Below the pieces are notes generated by a model. That model made no database searches and was not told where the DNA came from. It saw only the letters and a program-made list of their open reading frames with translations. From an uncultured Adlercreutzia sp. (GTDB lineage Bacteria; Actinomycetota; Coriobacteriia; Coriobacteriales; Eggerthellaceae): a DNA stretch of 19,806 nucleotides. The translations under genes were made by a program, and so were the position numbers. Where the stretch lies: contig CABSMC010000042.1 of NCBI GenBank assembly GCA_902478715.1, forward strand, positions 1 to 19,806, in the 5' to 3' direction. Positions within the stretch are counted from its first letter, which is position 1. The number at the start of each line of letters is the position of its first letter. Shown here piece by piece: positions 6,232 to 14,543 of the stretch.

Positions 6232-7584
6232 GTGAATGGAAGCGGCGTGGGTGAAGCGAAAACGATTGCGATCATAGGCGGCGGGGCCTCCGGGCTGGCG
6301 GCAGCCGTGGCGGCTGGCGAGGCCGTGCGAGATGCGGAGGACGCGGCGCGGGTCGTCGTGTACGAGGCGTCCGACCGGGTGGGGCGCTCCATTCTGGCGA
6401 CGGGCAACGGGCGGTGCAACTTCTCGAATGCCCGGCCCGGCGAGGGCGACTACCGCAACGCCGCATTCGTGAGGCGCGTGCTCTTGGAATTCGAGGGGCA
6501 GGCGCACGGGCACGTGCCGTCCCAGGCCAAGACGAGTACCGCCTATCCGAACGGCGTGCTGGGGTTCTTCTCCGATCACGGCCTTATGTGGCGCGAGGAA
6601 GGGGAGGGGCGCCTGTACCCGCTGGCGAACAAGGCTGCCTCGGTGCTCGACTGCCTGCGGACGGCCTGCGCTGCGGCGGGCGTGGAGGAGCGCGTGGAAT
6701 GCGAGGTCGCGGCTGTGGAGCCGCCGCGCGCTGAGGGAGGCCCGTTCACGCTGCGTCTGGCCGACGGGCGCTTCGAGCGGGCCGACGCGGTCATCGTGGC
6801 CGTGGGCGGTTCAGTCGCGCGCGGGCTTCTGCCCGAGGCGTTCCCTTCCGCGAGCCGGAGCCGACGCTGGGCCCCGCTGGCCACTGAGCCGCGCTGGCCG
6901 CGCCGCCTCGACAATATCCGCGTGCGCGGGGCGCTGGAACTGTGGCGCCCCGGCGAGAAGATGTCGTCCCAAGAGCTCAACCGCCACGGTTTCCCGATGG
7001 GCACCCACGAAGGCGAGCGCTTAGTGGCCCGCGAGGTGGGCGAGGCGATGTTCCGCAAGTACGGCGTTTCGGGCATCGCCGCCTTCAACCTGAGCCGCCT
7101 GGCCGAGTCCGGCGACGTGCTCGCCGTGGATTTTGTGCCCTGGATTCGCCTGTGCGACATGGAGGCGTTCCTCAACCGGCGCCGCAAGATGCTGCGCGCC
7201 TCGCTCGGGCACGATGTGACGTGGGATGATATGCTGCGCGGCATGGTGCTCGCGCCGGTGGCCGATGTGCTGTTGGAAGCGGCGGCGCTGGACGGGGCGC
7301 GTCCCGTGGCGAAGGGGGAGACGGCCGTCATGGCGCCGGTGCTGAAGGGTCTGCGCCTGCCCGTGATGGGGCTCGGCGACGTGCGGCAGTGCCAGGTGCA
7401 CCGCGGGGGCGTGAGCGTCCGGGCGGTGGACGACCGCACCTGCGAGGTGCGCCGCGTGCCGGGGCTCTACGTCGTCGGCGAGGCGCTGGACGTGGATGCG
7501 GCATGCGGCGGGTTCAACCTGCACTGGGCCTGGGCCTCGGGGCTGCTCGCGGGCTGGTCGGCAGCTGAAAGGTTACGCGCATGA
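6232..7584 (+). CDS. HI0933/BaiN-like NAD(P)/FAD-dependent oxidoreductase
   Basis: About 450 residues. The N-terminal Rossmann fold reads TIAIIGGGASGLAAA and is followed by the family hallmark TGNGRCNFSN (residues 58-67). The C-terminal FAD-contact region reads GLYVVGEALDVDAACGGFNLHWAWASGLLAG, quoted here in two pieces, GLYVVGEALDVDAACGG and FNLHWAWASG. The family includes BaiN, reported to act in bile-acid 7-dehydroxylation in Clostridium scindens, but it is widespread and most members have no known substrate. A bile-acid role here is only a possibility. The start is uncertain: GTG 6232 follows GGGAAG closely, GTG 6247 follows GGAAG and would give MGEAKTIAI, and an open frame from 6163 lacks a ribosome binding site. 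The gene overlaps the next by ATGA. Confidence 0.88.
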   Translation: MNGSGVGEAKTIAIIGGGASGLAAAVAAGEAVRDAEDAARVVVYEASDRVGRSILATGNGRCNFSNARPGEGDYRNAAFVRRVLLEFEGQAHGHVPSQAKTSTAYPNGVLGFFSDHGLMWREEGEGRLYPLANKAASVLDCLRTACAAAGVEERVECEVAAVEPPRAEGGPFTLRLADGRFERADAVIVAVGGSVARGLLPEAFPSASRSRRWAPLATEPRWPRRLDNIRVRGALELWRPGEKMSSQELNRHGFPMGTHEGERLVAREVGEAMFRKYGVSGIAAFNLSRLAESGDVLAVDFVPWIRLCDMEAFLNRRRKMLRASLGHDVTWDDMLRGMVLAPVADVLLEAAALDGARPVAKGETAVMAPVLKGLRLPVMGLGDVRQCQVHRGGVSVRAVDDRTCEVRRVPGLYVVGEALDVDAACGGFNLHWAWASGLLAGWSAAERLRA

Positions 7585-9464
7585 TTCAGGCTTCCAATGT
7601 TCCGGTTTCTCTTGATGCTCTCCTGCCAAAAAACGAATCGCTCTTCCGCCGAGAAATCGCGCGGGCGCTCGGGGTGAAGGGGGGTGCGCTTGTTGAGGTG
7701 AAGCTGCTCAAGCGGTCGATCGATGCGCGGAAGAAGTCGAATGTGCACGGGGTCGTGACCGTGGCGGTCGAGCTCGCGGAAGATGTTGCGCTGCGGCCGG
7801 CGAAGGGTGTGGCGGTGAAGGCCTACGAGCCCCCTGAGCCTCTTTCGATACCGCGCATAGAACCGACCGGGCTGCGGCCCGTCGTGGTCGGGGCGGGGCC
7901 GGCGGGGCTGTTCTGCGCGCTGTATCTGGCGCGGGCCGGATTGCGTCCGCTGGTAGTGGAGCGGGGTGCTTCCGTGGACGATCGCGTGGAAATCGTCGAG
8001 GCCTTCAATGCCGGCGCGCCGCTCGATACGTGCACGAACATCCAATTCGGTGAGGGCGGGGCGGGCACGTTCTCCGACGGCAAGCTGAACACGGGCATCA
8101 AATCGCCCCATATCCGCCATGTGCTGGAGACCTTCGTGGAGGCCGGCGCGCCGACGGACATCCTTGTGGACGCCAAGCCCCATATCGGCACCGACCTGCT
8201 CGTCGACGTCGTGCGCAACCTGCGTCGGGCCATCGAGGAGGCCGGGGGAGAGGTGCGGTTCCTTACGCGCCTTGATGGGCTGGTGCTTGCGGGCGAGGGC
8301 GTTGCCGAACCGAGTGCCGCCGATGCTTCGAGGGGGGCCGGCTGCGAAGATGACGAGCCGCGCATCGCCGCCGTTCGCCTCGTCGACGAGCGCACGGGCG
8401 CGGAGGAGGTCGTCGCGACCGATCGCGTCGTGCTGGCTTGCGGACACTCCGCCCGCGACACCTTCCAAATGGTGCGCGAGGCCGGCGCGGCCATGGCCCG
8501 CAAGCCCTTCGCCGTCGGCGTGCGCATCGAGCATCCCCAGGCCCTCGTGAACGAGGCCCAGTACGGCCCGGCTGCCGATCATCCGGCTCTCGGCGCGGCG
8601 GACTACAAGCTGGCGGTGAAGACCGCCGACGGCCGGGGCGTCTACAGCTTCTGCATGTGCCCGGGCGGCGAGGTGGTGGCCGCCGCCAGCGAGGAGGGGC
8701 GGCTTTGCGTGAACGGCATGAGCCGCCACGCCCGCGCCGGCGCCAACGCCAATGCCGCGCTGCTCGTGGAAGTGCGTCCCGACGACCTGCCCGGCGACGA
8801 TCCTTTGGAAGGCGTGGCCTTCCAGCGCCAGTTAGAACGGGACGCCTACCTTCTCGGCCGCGGTCTGGCCGCCGACGGCGCGGAAGTCACCGATGCTCTT
8901 TCGAGCGAGAACGTTGTGCTTGTCGAAGGAGCGACAGACGGGGGAGGCTGCGATGTCGCCGCGGAAACCGGCCCTGCGCTTCGCCCCCCGTACACGGCCC
9001 CGACCCAAACGGTAGGCGATTTCCTCGCGCACACCGCCGGCACGCCGAGCGCCACGGTGACGCCCACCTATCCGCGCGGCGTGGCCTGGTGCGACCTGCG
9101 CGGCTGCCTTCCGCCGTTCGTGGCCGACGCCCTCGCCGAGGCGCTGCCGGCCTTGGGTCGCAAGCTGCACGGTTTCGCCGATGCCGATGCCGTCATGACC
9201 GCCGTGGAGGCTCGCAGCTCGAGCCCCGTGCGTATCCTGCGCGACGACCGCTTCCAGTCGAACATCGCCGGCCTGTACCCCTGCGGCGAGGGCGCGGGCT
9301 ACGCCGGCGGCATCACGAGCGCCGCCGTGGACGGCCTGCGCGTGGCCGAGGCCATCGTCGCCGCACGACTTTTTGAAGCCGAAGCGCCCGCGTTCTGCAA
9401 CGAAACCGCATCGGTGCAACCGGTGTCGGGTGAGATTGCTTCTTGCGAGGAGGGGAGCCGATGA
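7581..9464 (+). CDS. FAD-dependent dehydrogenase, COG2509-like
   Basis: 627 residues. A basic N-terminal domain of about 95 residues (VKLLKRSIDARKKSNVHGVV) precedes the FAD-binding Rossmann motif VVVGAGPAGLFCALYLARAG (101-120). The family-typical FGEGGAGTFSDGKLNTGIK lies at residues 156-174. The C-terminus has GLYPCGEGAGYAGGITSAAV, the second FAD contact, and then a non-conserved tail of about 35 residues with two Cys. The protein is slightly longer than most relatives because of Ala/Gly/Asp-rich inserts near residues 245-265 and 450-475. The physiological substrate of this family is unknown. It begins at ATG 7581, sharing ATGA with the previous flavoprotein, and ends in ATGA with sua5. The two flavoproteins are probably co-translated and may act on related redox substrates. 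Confidence 0.88.
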   Translation: MIQASNVPVSLDALLPKNESLFRREIARALGVKGGALVEVKLLKRSIDARKKSNVHGVVTVAVELAEDVALRPAKGVAVKAYEPPEPLSIPRIEPTGLRPVVVGAGPAGLFCALYLARAGLRPLVVERGASVDDRVEIVEAFNAGAPLDTCTNIQFGEGGAGTFSDGKLNTGIKSPHIRHVLETFVEAGAPTDILVDAKPHIGTDLLVDVVRNLRRAIEEAGGEVRFLTRLDGLVLAGEGVAEPSAADASRGAGCEDDEPRIAAVRLVDERTGAEEVVATDRVVLACGHSARDTFQMVREAGAAMARKPFAVGVRIEHPQALVNEAQYGPAADHPALGAADYKLAVKTADGRGVYSFCMCPGGEVVAAASEEGRLCVNGMSRHARAGANANAALLVEVRPDDLPGDDPLEGVAFQRQLERDAYLLGRGLAADGAEVTDALSSENVVLVEGATDGGGCDVAAETGPALRPPYTAPTQTVGDFLAHTAGTPSATVTPTYPRGVAWCDLRGCLPPFVADALAEALPALGRKLHGFADADAVMTAVEARSSSPVRILRDDRFQSNIAGLYPCGEGAGYAGGITSAAVDGLRVAEAIVAARLFEAEAPAFCNETASVQPVSGEIASCEEGSR

Positions 9465-10180
9465 GCGATTGCCCGTTCGATGGCGCCTTCCGTCCGCTCT
9501 CAAAGGAAGAGGCCGCCCGCGCCCTGGCCGCCGGCGAGGCCGTCGTCTTCCCGACCGACACTGTTTTCGGCCTGGGCATCTCCGTGAGCGCAGCCGCAGG
9601 TCCGCAGCTCCTCTACGACCTGAAGCGCCGCGACGCGGGCAAGCCCGTGGCGTGGCTCGTGGAAGGCCCCGAGGCACTCGGTGTTTACGGAAAGGACGTT
9701 CCCGCCTATGCGCAGCGCCTCGCCGAGGCTTTCTGGCCCGGGGCGCTCACGCTGGTGGTGCGCGCCTCCGAGGCTGTCTCTGCTGCCTTCCAATCGGCCG
9801 CGGGCACCATCGGGCTGCGCATGCCCGCCAGCGAGGCGGCCCTCGGGCTCATCCGCGCCGCCGGCTGTCCTCTGGCCGTCACCTCAGCCAACCTCTCCGG
9901 CGCCTCCGATACGGCCCGCGTCGAAGACCTCGATCGCGCGTTGGTGGCCCGCACGGCCGGCCTCTACCTGCCCGACGACGCCGTTGCGGCCGCTAGCATT
10001 GCCCCCGATCTCGCCGAAGCCGCCCCTTCCGCACGCATCCGCTTCGCGACGAGCGATCAACCGGTGCCGTCCCCCGCGTCCGGTACCGCCTCCACCGTGC
10101 TAGACTGCACCGGCGAGGCCCCCCGCGTCCTGCGGGCGGGCGCGCTTACCCTGGAAGATCTGAAAGGATGTTTGCCATGA
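9461..10180 (+). CDS. sua5: L-threonylcarbamoyladenylate synthase (Sua5/YrdC/TsaC)
   Basis: 239 residues. The YrdC-domain motifs are in order: VVFPTDTVFGLG (residues 28-39), LYDLKRRDAGKPVAWLV, WPGALTLVV, GTIGLRMPASEAA and CPLAVTSANLSGASD. The enzyme makes threonylcarbamoyl-AMP from threonine, bicarbonate and ATP, the first step of t6A37 formation in ANN-decoding tRNAs, in the cytosol. The length lies between short TsaC (about 190) and full Sua5 (about 340); the tail of about 45 residues is not a complete Sua5 domain. ATG 9461 was chosen because GAGGAGGGGAG (9447-9457) lies just upstream and the start forms an ATGA overlap with the preceding stop. The frame is open from a TTG at 9443, but that would lie ahead of this ribosome binding site. 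Confidence 0.94.
   Translation: MSDCPFDGAFRPLSKEEAARALAAGEAVVFPTDTVFGLGISVSAAAGPQLLYDLKRRDAGKPVAWLVEGPEALGVYGKDVPAYAQRLAEAFWPGALTLVVRASEAVSAAFQSAAGTIGLRMPASEAALGLIRAAGCPLAVTSANLSGASDTARVEDLDRALVARTAGLYLPDDAVAAASIAPDLAEAAPSARIRFATSDQPVPSPASGTASTVLDCTGEAPRVLRAGALTLEDLKGCLP
10098..10106 (+). promoter_or_regulatory. Weak candidate internal -10 box ahead of the hydrolase-glpK pair
   Basis: TGCTAGACT inside the 3' end of sua5 resembles an extended -10 (TG-N-TAGACT) and would start transcripts near 10113, about 64 nt before the hydrolase ATG. There is no -35 box and it lies within coding sequence, so chance is likely. Confidence 0.2.
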
Positions 10181-11217
10181 GTCGAAACGACGAGACGGCT
10201 GCCCGCGTTGGCGGGGCGGTCGCCGGTACCGATGGGACGGTCGGCCGCACCGAGTTCGCCTTCGACTCCGCTGACGGGAAAAGCCAGGTCCGCGCTGCCC
10301 TCTGGGTGCCCTTGGCCATGGAGCGCACGGATGCGGCCTCCGGCGAGCCCGAGCTCGGCTGCTTCAAGCCGCGCGGCGTCGTGCAGCTTATCCACGGCAT
10401 GGCCGAGCACATCGACCGCTACGACGACTTCGCCCGCTTCCTCGCCGACGCGGGCTACCTCGTGGCTGGCCACGACCACATCGGTCACGGCGATACGGCC
10501 GGCGTGCCCGAGCGCCGCGGCGTGATCGATGCCGAGGGCGGCGCCGACGCCATGATCGAGGACGCGCAGATGCTGCGCCTGCTCGTCTCCCAGCAGGTGG
10601 CGTCCGGCACGCCGTACTTCATCTTCGGGCATTCCATGGGCTCGCTCGTGCTGCGCAGCTATCTGCCGCGCTACGGGTCGGGCCTTGCCGGCGCCATCAT
10701 CTGCGGCACGGCCAATGAGCCTGTCGCCGTCTCCCGCGCCGGCAACCTGGCCGCCCGGGCCATCGCCCGCGTGCGCGGCGACGACTACCGCAGCAAGCTT
10801 CTGCACGCCCTCGCCGACGGCGCCTACAGCCGCGCCATCACAGACGCCCGCACCCCCTTCGACTGGCTCTCCCGCGATCCGGCCGTGGCCGACGCCTTCA
10901 TGGCCGACGAGGCGTGCGGTTTCATGTTCGGCGCCGGCGCCTACGCCACCTTAACCGAGCTGGCCTGGCGCGCCAACGCCCCTGCCACCTACCGCGATAC
11001 ACCCCACGATCTGCCGCTCCTCTTCGTGTCCGGCGATGCCGACCCCGTCGGCAAGTGCGGCAAGGGCGTGGCGAAGGCCGCCGAGTCCATGGAAGCCGCC
11101 GGCGCCGAGGACCTGACGCTCCGCCTGTTCCCCGCCATGCGCCACGAAATCCTCAATGAACTCGGCAAAGAAGAAGTATACGATTTCATCCTGGAATGGA
11201 TCGAGGTCCGTTCATGA
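10177..11217 (+). CDS. Alpha/beta hydrolase, serine aminopeptidase S33 / monoacylglycerol-lipase type
   Basis: 346 residues with a complete catalytic triad. The nucleophile elbow is GHSMG with Ser153, the acid is Asp289 in SGDADPVG, and the base is His323 in MRHEIL. The oxyanion-side motif VVQLIHGMAEHIDRYDDFA and GHDHIGHGDTA are typical of lysophospholipase/monoacylglycerol lipase relatives. It lacks a signal peptide, so it should act in the cytosol on acylglycerol or other small esters. Directly downstream and overlapping by ATGA is glycerol kinase, which fits release of glycerol followed by its phosphorylation; this pairing is inference. ATG 10177 is preferred over ATG 10168 because GAAAGG (10162-10167) would abut the latter, and because ATGA overlaps the sua5 stop. 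The first 27 residues are a non-conserved polar extension. Confidence 0.9.
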   Translation: MSRNDETAARVGGAVAGTDGTVGRTEFAFDSADGKSQVRAALWVPLAMERTDAASGEPELGCFKPRGVVQLIHGMAEHIDRYDDFARFLADAGYLVAGHDHIGHGDTAGVPERRGVIDAEGGADAMIEDAQMLRLLVSQQVASGTPYFIFGHSMGSLVLRSYLPRYGSGLAGAIICGTANEPVAVSRAGNLAARAIARVRGDDYRSKLLHALADGAYSRAITDARTPFDWLSRDPAVADAFMADEACGFMFGAGAYATLTELAWRANAPATYRDTPHDLPLLFVSGDADPVGKCGKGVAKAAESMEAAGAEDLTLRLFPAMRHEILNELGKEEVYDFILEWIEVRS

Positions 11218-12704
11218 AGAAGTACGTCATAGCGCTCGATGCGGGCACCACCTCTTCCCGCGCCATGCTCATCGACCGCGCCGGCCGCCCCGTCGCCTCG
11301 GTCCAACGGCCCTTCCCCCAGATCTACCCGCAGCCCGGCTGGGTCGAGCACGACCCGCAAGACATCCTCTCCTCGCAGCTGGGCGCGCTCGCAGAGCTCA
11401 TCATGTCGTCGAATGTGGGCACCGACGAGATCGATTCCATCGGCATTACCAACCAGCGCGAGACCACCATCGTGTGGGACCGCACCACCGGCGAGCCCAT
11501 CATGAACGCCATCGTCTGGCAGTGCCGCCGCACGGCGCCCATGGTGGAGGCCATCGCGAGCGACCCGGCTACCGCAGCTGAGATCACGGCGCGCACGGGG
11601 CTCGTGCCCGATGCCTACTTCTCCGCCAGCAAACTCGCCTGGATCTTAGGCGAGGTGCCCGGCGCCCGCACTCGCGCCGAGGCGGCGGAGCTCTGCTTCG
11701 GCACCGTGGACAGCTGGCTCATTTGGAAGCTCACCGACGGGGCCGTGCACGCCACGGATGTGACCAACGCCAGCCGCACCATGCTCTACAACATCCACGA
11801 GAGGCGCTGGGATCCCTTCCTGCTTAAGCTCTTCGGCATCCCCGAGGCCATCCTTCCCGAGGTGCGCCCCTCTTCCGGCAACTTCGGCGTGACGGCGAAC
11901 CCCGGGCTCGTCCAGGGCATTCCCATCTGCGGCGTGGCGGGCGACCAGCAGGCGGCGCTCTTCGGCCAGTGCTGCTTCCATGCGGGCCAGGCGAAGAACA
12001 CCTACGGCACCGGCTGCTTTCTGCTCATGCACACCGGGCATGAGGCCTGCGCGAGCGAGCACGGCCTCGTGACCACGGTGGCCGCCTCGGCCCCTGGCAT
12101 CCAGAGCACCGAGTACGCGCTCGAGGGCAGCGTGTTCATGGCCGGTGCTCTCATCCAGTGGCTCCGCGACGAGCTCGGCATCATCGACAGCGTCGCCGCA
12201 ACCGACGCCATCGCCCGCAGCGTGGCCGGAACCGACGGCGTCTTCGTCGTGCCCGCGTTCACGGGCCTGGGCGCCCCCTGGTGGGATGCCGACGCTCGCG
12301 GTGCTATTCTCGGCCTCACCCGCGGCGCCGGGCGCGCCCATATCGTGCGGGCGGCCCTGGAGTCGATCGCCTACCAGGTGTGCGACCTCGCCCGTGCCAT
12401 GGCCGAGGACGCGCACATGCCGCTTTCGGTGTTGAACGTCGATGGGGGAGCGGCGGCCAACGACTTCCTCATGCAGTTCCAAGCCGACATGCTCGGCGCG
12501 CCCCTGCGCCGCCCCGACAACGCCGAGACCACCGCTCTCGGCGCTGCCTACCTGTCCGGTCTTTCCACGGGCTTCTGGAAGAGCACCGAGGAGCTGGCGG
12601 CCCTGCGCGAGGGGGAGGATCGCTTCCTCCCTACCTTCGACGAGCCGATGCGCGCCGCCCGCCTCGCCGCCTGGCACGAAGCCGTCTCCCGCGTCCGCAG
12701 CTAG
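11214..12704 (+). CDS. glpK: Glycerol kinase
   Basis: 496 residues, the usual FGGY-kinase length. Motifs in order: MKKYVIALDAGTTSSRAML (phosphate loop), GWVEHDP, NQRETTIVWDR (glycerol-binding Arg and Glu), NAIVWQCRRT, TYGTGCFLLMHTG, GVAGDQQAALFGQ (catalytic Asp) and PAFTGLGAPWWDADARG. The enzyme phosphorylates glycerol to glycerol 3-phosphate with ATP in the cytosol. The stretch before GVAGDQQ reads TANPGLVQGIPIC. It lacks both the GGTR-like loop used for fructose-bisphosphate inhibition in E. coli and the YHFYG-type histidine phosphorylated by HPr in low-GC Gram-positives. The start shares ATGA with the hydrolase stop, and GAGG at 11203-11206 supports it. No glpF or glpD is present in the window. 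Confidence 0.97.
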   Translation: MKKYVIALDAGTTSSRAMLIDRAGRPVASVQRPFPQIYPQPGWVEHDPQDILSSQLGALAELIMSSNVGTDEIDSIGITNQRETTIVWDRTTGEPIMNAIVWQCRRTAPMVEAIASDPATAAEITARTGLVPDAYFSASKLAWILGEVPGARTRAEAAELCFGTVDSWLIWKLTDGAVHATDVTNASRTMLYNIHERRWDPFLLKLFGIPEAILPEVRPSSGNFGVTANPGLVQGIPICGVAGDQQAALFGQCCFHAGQAKNTYGTGCFLLMHTGHEACASEHGLVTTVAASAPGIQSTEYALEGSVFMAGALIQWLRDELGIIDSVAATDAIARSVAGTDGVFVVPAFTGLGAPWWDADARGAILGLTRGAGRAHIVRAALESIAYQVCDLARAMAEDAHMPLSVLNVDGGAAANDFLMQFQADMLGAPLRRPDNAETTALGAAYLSGLSTGFWKSTEELAALREGEDRFLPTFDEPMRAARLAAWHEAVSRVRS

Positions 12705-12773
12705 GACTTCGCCCGTCTCTCCCGATTTGGTGCGGAAAGCGTGAGCGAGGGGGCGCGGCGGCGGTCGAGCGCC

Positions 12774-12779
12774 TACAAT
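12774..12779 (+). promoter_or_regulatory. Candidate -10 box for rpiB-glyA
   Basis: TACAAT in the 113-nt gap after glpK would start transcripts near 12786 and give a leader of about 32 nt carrying GGAAAGGAAG before the rpiB ATG. The -35 position is GC-rich with no match. The same hexamer occurs ahead of the first symporter gene. Confidence 0.5.
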
Positions 12780-12817
12780 AGAACCTCAAGGCATTCGCGA
12801 CGGAAAGGAAGTGGCCC

Positions 12818-13252
12818 ATGCGCGTGAGCATCGGAAGCGACCACGCCGGCTTCGAGCAGAAGCAGGCCCTGGTGGATTATCTGGTGGGGAAGGGGTACGA
12901 CGTCATCGATCGCGGTCCCGACAACGCGGAACGCGTCGATTACCCCGACTATGCGGCCCCCGTGGCCCATGACGTGGCCGACGACGCGGCCGACTTCGGC
13001 GTGCTCGTGTGCGGAACGGGCATCGGCATGGCTATGGCCGCCGACAAAGTGCCCGGCGTGCGCGCGGCCAACATCATCAACCCCGAGTTCGCCGCCTTGT
13101 GCCGCGAGCACAACGATGCGAACGTCATCACCCTTTCCGGGCGCTTTGTGCCGCTCGAGGAGAACGAGCGCATCCTCGACACCTTCTTCGCCACCGATTT
13201 CGGCGGCGGCCGCCACGCCGGCCGCGTCGAAAAGATCATGGCTCTCGACTAG
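12818..13252 (+). CDS. rpiB: Ribose-5-phosphate isomerase B
   Basis: 144 residues, the normal size of RpiB/LacAB-family isomerases. The N-terminus has IGSDHAGFEQKQ (Asp8, His9), the active-site loop is CGTGIGMAMAADKVPGVRAA with the catalytic Cys65, and EHNDANVITLSGRFV follows. The enzyme interconverts ribose 5-phosphate and ribulose 5-phosphate in the cytosol and feeds PRPP synthesis. GGAAAGGAAG lies 8-9 nt before the ATG. It is followed after 15 nt by glyA, probably in one transcript. RpiB next to glyA and upp upstream of the atp operon is the order also known in Bacillus subtilis, which supports the call. Confidence 0.96.
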   Translation: MRVSIGSDHAGFEQKQALVDYLVGKGYDVIDRGPDNAERVDYPDYAAPVAHDVADDAADFGVLVCGTGIGMAMAADKVPGVRAANIINPEFAALCREHNDANVITLSGRFVPLEENERILDTFFATDFGGGRHAGRVEKIMALD

Positions 13253-13267
13253 CAAAGGAGACAGTAG

Positions 13268-14524
13268 ATGGCTTTGGAATTTCTCACCGCTGAAGATCCG
13301 CAGGTGACCGACTGCCTGCGCGCCGAGCTCGCCCGCCAGCGGGGGAGCGTGGAACTCATCGCGTCGGAGAACTTCACCTCCCGCGCCGTCATGGAGGCCG
13401 TGGGCAGCGTGCTCACCAATAAATATGCGGAAGGTTATCCCGGCAAGCGCTACTACGGCGGCTGCGAGAAGGTCGACATGGTGGAGGATCTCGCCCGCGA
13501 CCGCGCCTGTGAGCTGTACGGCGCGAAGTACGCCAACGTCCAGCCCCATTCCGGTGCCAGCGCGAACTTCGGCGCATATCTTTCCATCATCGAGCCCGGC
13601 GACACGGTGCTCGGCATGAGCCTCGACCACGGTGGACATCTCACCCACGGCAGCCCCGTGAACTTCTCCGGTCTTCTGTATAACATCGTCTCCTACGGCG
13701 TGAACCCCGAGACCGAAACCATCGACTACGACGAGCTCGAGCGCATCGCGAAGGAGTGCCGCCCGAAGGTCATCGTCGGAGGCGCCTCGGCCTACCCGCG
13801 CTTCATCGACTTCGAGCGCATGGCAAACATCGCCCATGAGGTGGGCGCCTACCTCATGGTGGACATGGCCCACATCGCGGGCCTCGTGGCCGCCGGGCTG
13901 CACCCGAGCCCGGTGCCCCACGCCGACATCGTCACCTCCACGAGCCACAAGACCCTGCGCGGTCCGCGCGGTGGCTTCATCCTCACGAACTCGGACGAGC
14001 TGGGACCTAAGATCAACAAGGCCATCTTCCCCGGCGCTCAGGGCGGCCCGCTCATGCACGTCATCGCCGGCAAGGCCGTGGCCTTCGGCGAGGCGCTGCG
14101 CCCCGATTACCGTGTTTATATGGAGCACGTGGTGGAGAACTGCCGCACCCTCGGCGAGGGCATGACCGACGGCGGCCTGCGCCTCGTCTCCGGGGGCACC
14201 GACAATCACCTGTGTCTCGTGGATCTCACGGCCTCCGACATCACCGGCAAGGACGCCGAGAAGCTCTTGGAATCCGTGGGCCTTACGGTGAACAAGAACT
14301 CCATCCCCAACGAGCAGCGCTCTCCCTTCGTGACGAGCGGCATCCGCGTGGGCTCCGCGGCCGCCACCACCCGTGGCTTCACCGCCGAGGATTTCTACGA
14401 GATCGGCCAGCTCATCGCGACCACGGTGTTCAACGCCACCGACGACGCCAAGCTCGCCGACGTGCGTCGCCGCGTAGACGCCCTGCTGGAAGCCCATCCC
14501 CTGTACCCGGGCTTGGAGTACTAA
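13268..14524 (+). CDS. glyA: Serine hydroxymethyltransferase
   Basis: 418 residues, full length. The family stretches are YAEGYPGKRYYGGCEKVDMV, NVQPHSGASANFGAYLSI, VDMAHIAGLVAAGLHPSPV and TSTSHKTLRGPRGG, where Lys228 is the pyridoxal-phosphate lysine. The enzyme converts serine and tetrahydrofolate to glycine and 5,10-methylene-tetrahydrofolate in the cytosol and supplies C1 units for purines and thymidylate. AAAGGAG (13254-13260) lies 7 nt before the ATG. The neighbours rpiB, upp and comEB also serve nucleotide supply. The gene is followed by a long hairpin element (copy B) that fills most of the gap to upp. Confidence 0.98.
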   Translation: MALEFLTAEDPQVTDCLRAELARQRGSVELIASENFTSRAVMEAVGSVLTNKYAEGYPGKRYYGGCEKVDMVEDLARDRACELYGAKYANVQPHSGASANFGAYLSIIEPGDTVLGMSLDHGGHLTHGSPVNFSGLLYNIVSYGVNPETETIDYDELERIAKECRPKVIVGGASAYPRFIDFERMANIAHEVGAYLMVDMAHIAGLVAAGLHPSPVPHADIVTSTSHKTLRGPRGGFILTNSDELGPKINKAIFPGAQGGPLMHVIAGKAVAFGEALRPDYRVYMEHVVENCRTLGEGMTDGGLRLVSGGTDNHLCLVDLTASDITGKDAEKLLESVGLTVNKNSIPNEQRSPFVTSGIRVGSAAATTRGFTAEDFYEIGQLIATTVFNATDDAKLADVRRRVDALLEAHPLYPGLEY

Positions 14525-14543
14525 AAGCAGCAGAGGTTGTGCA

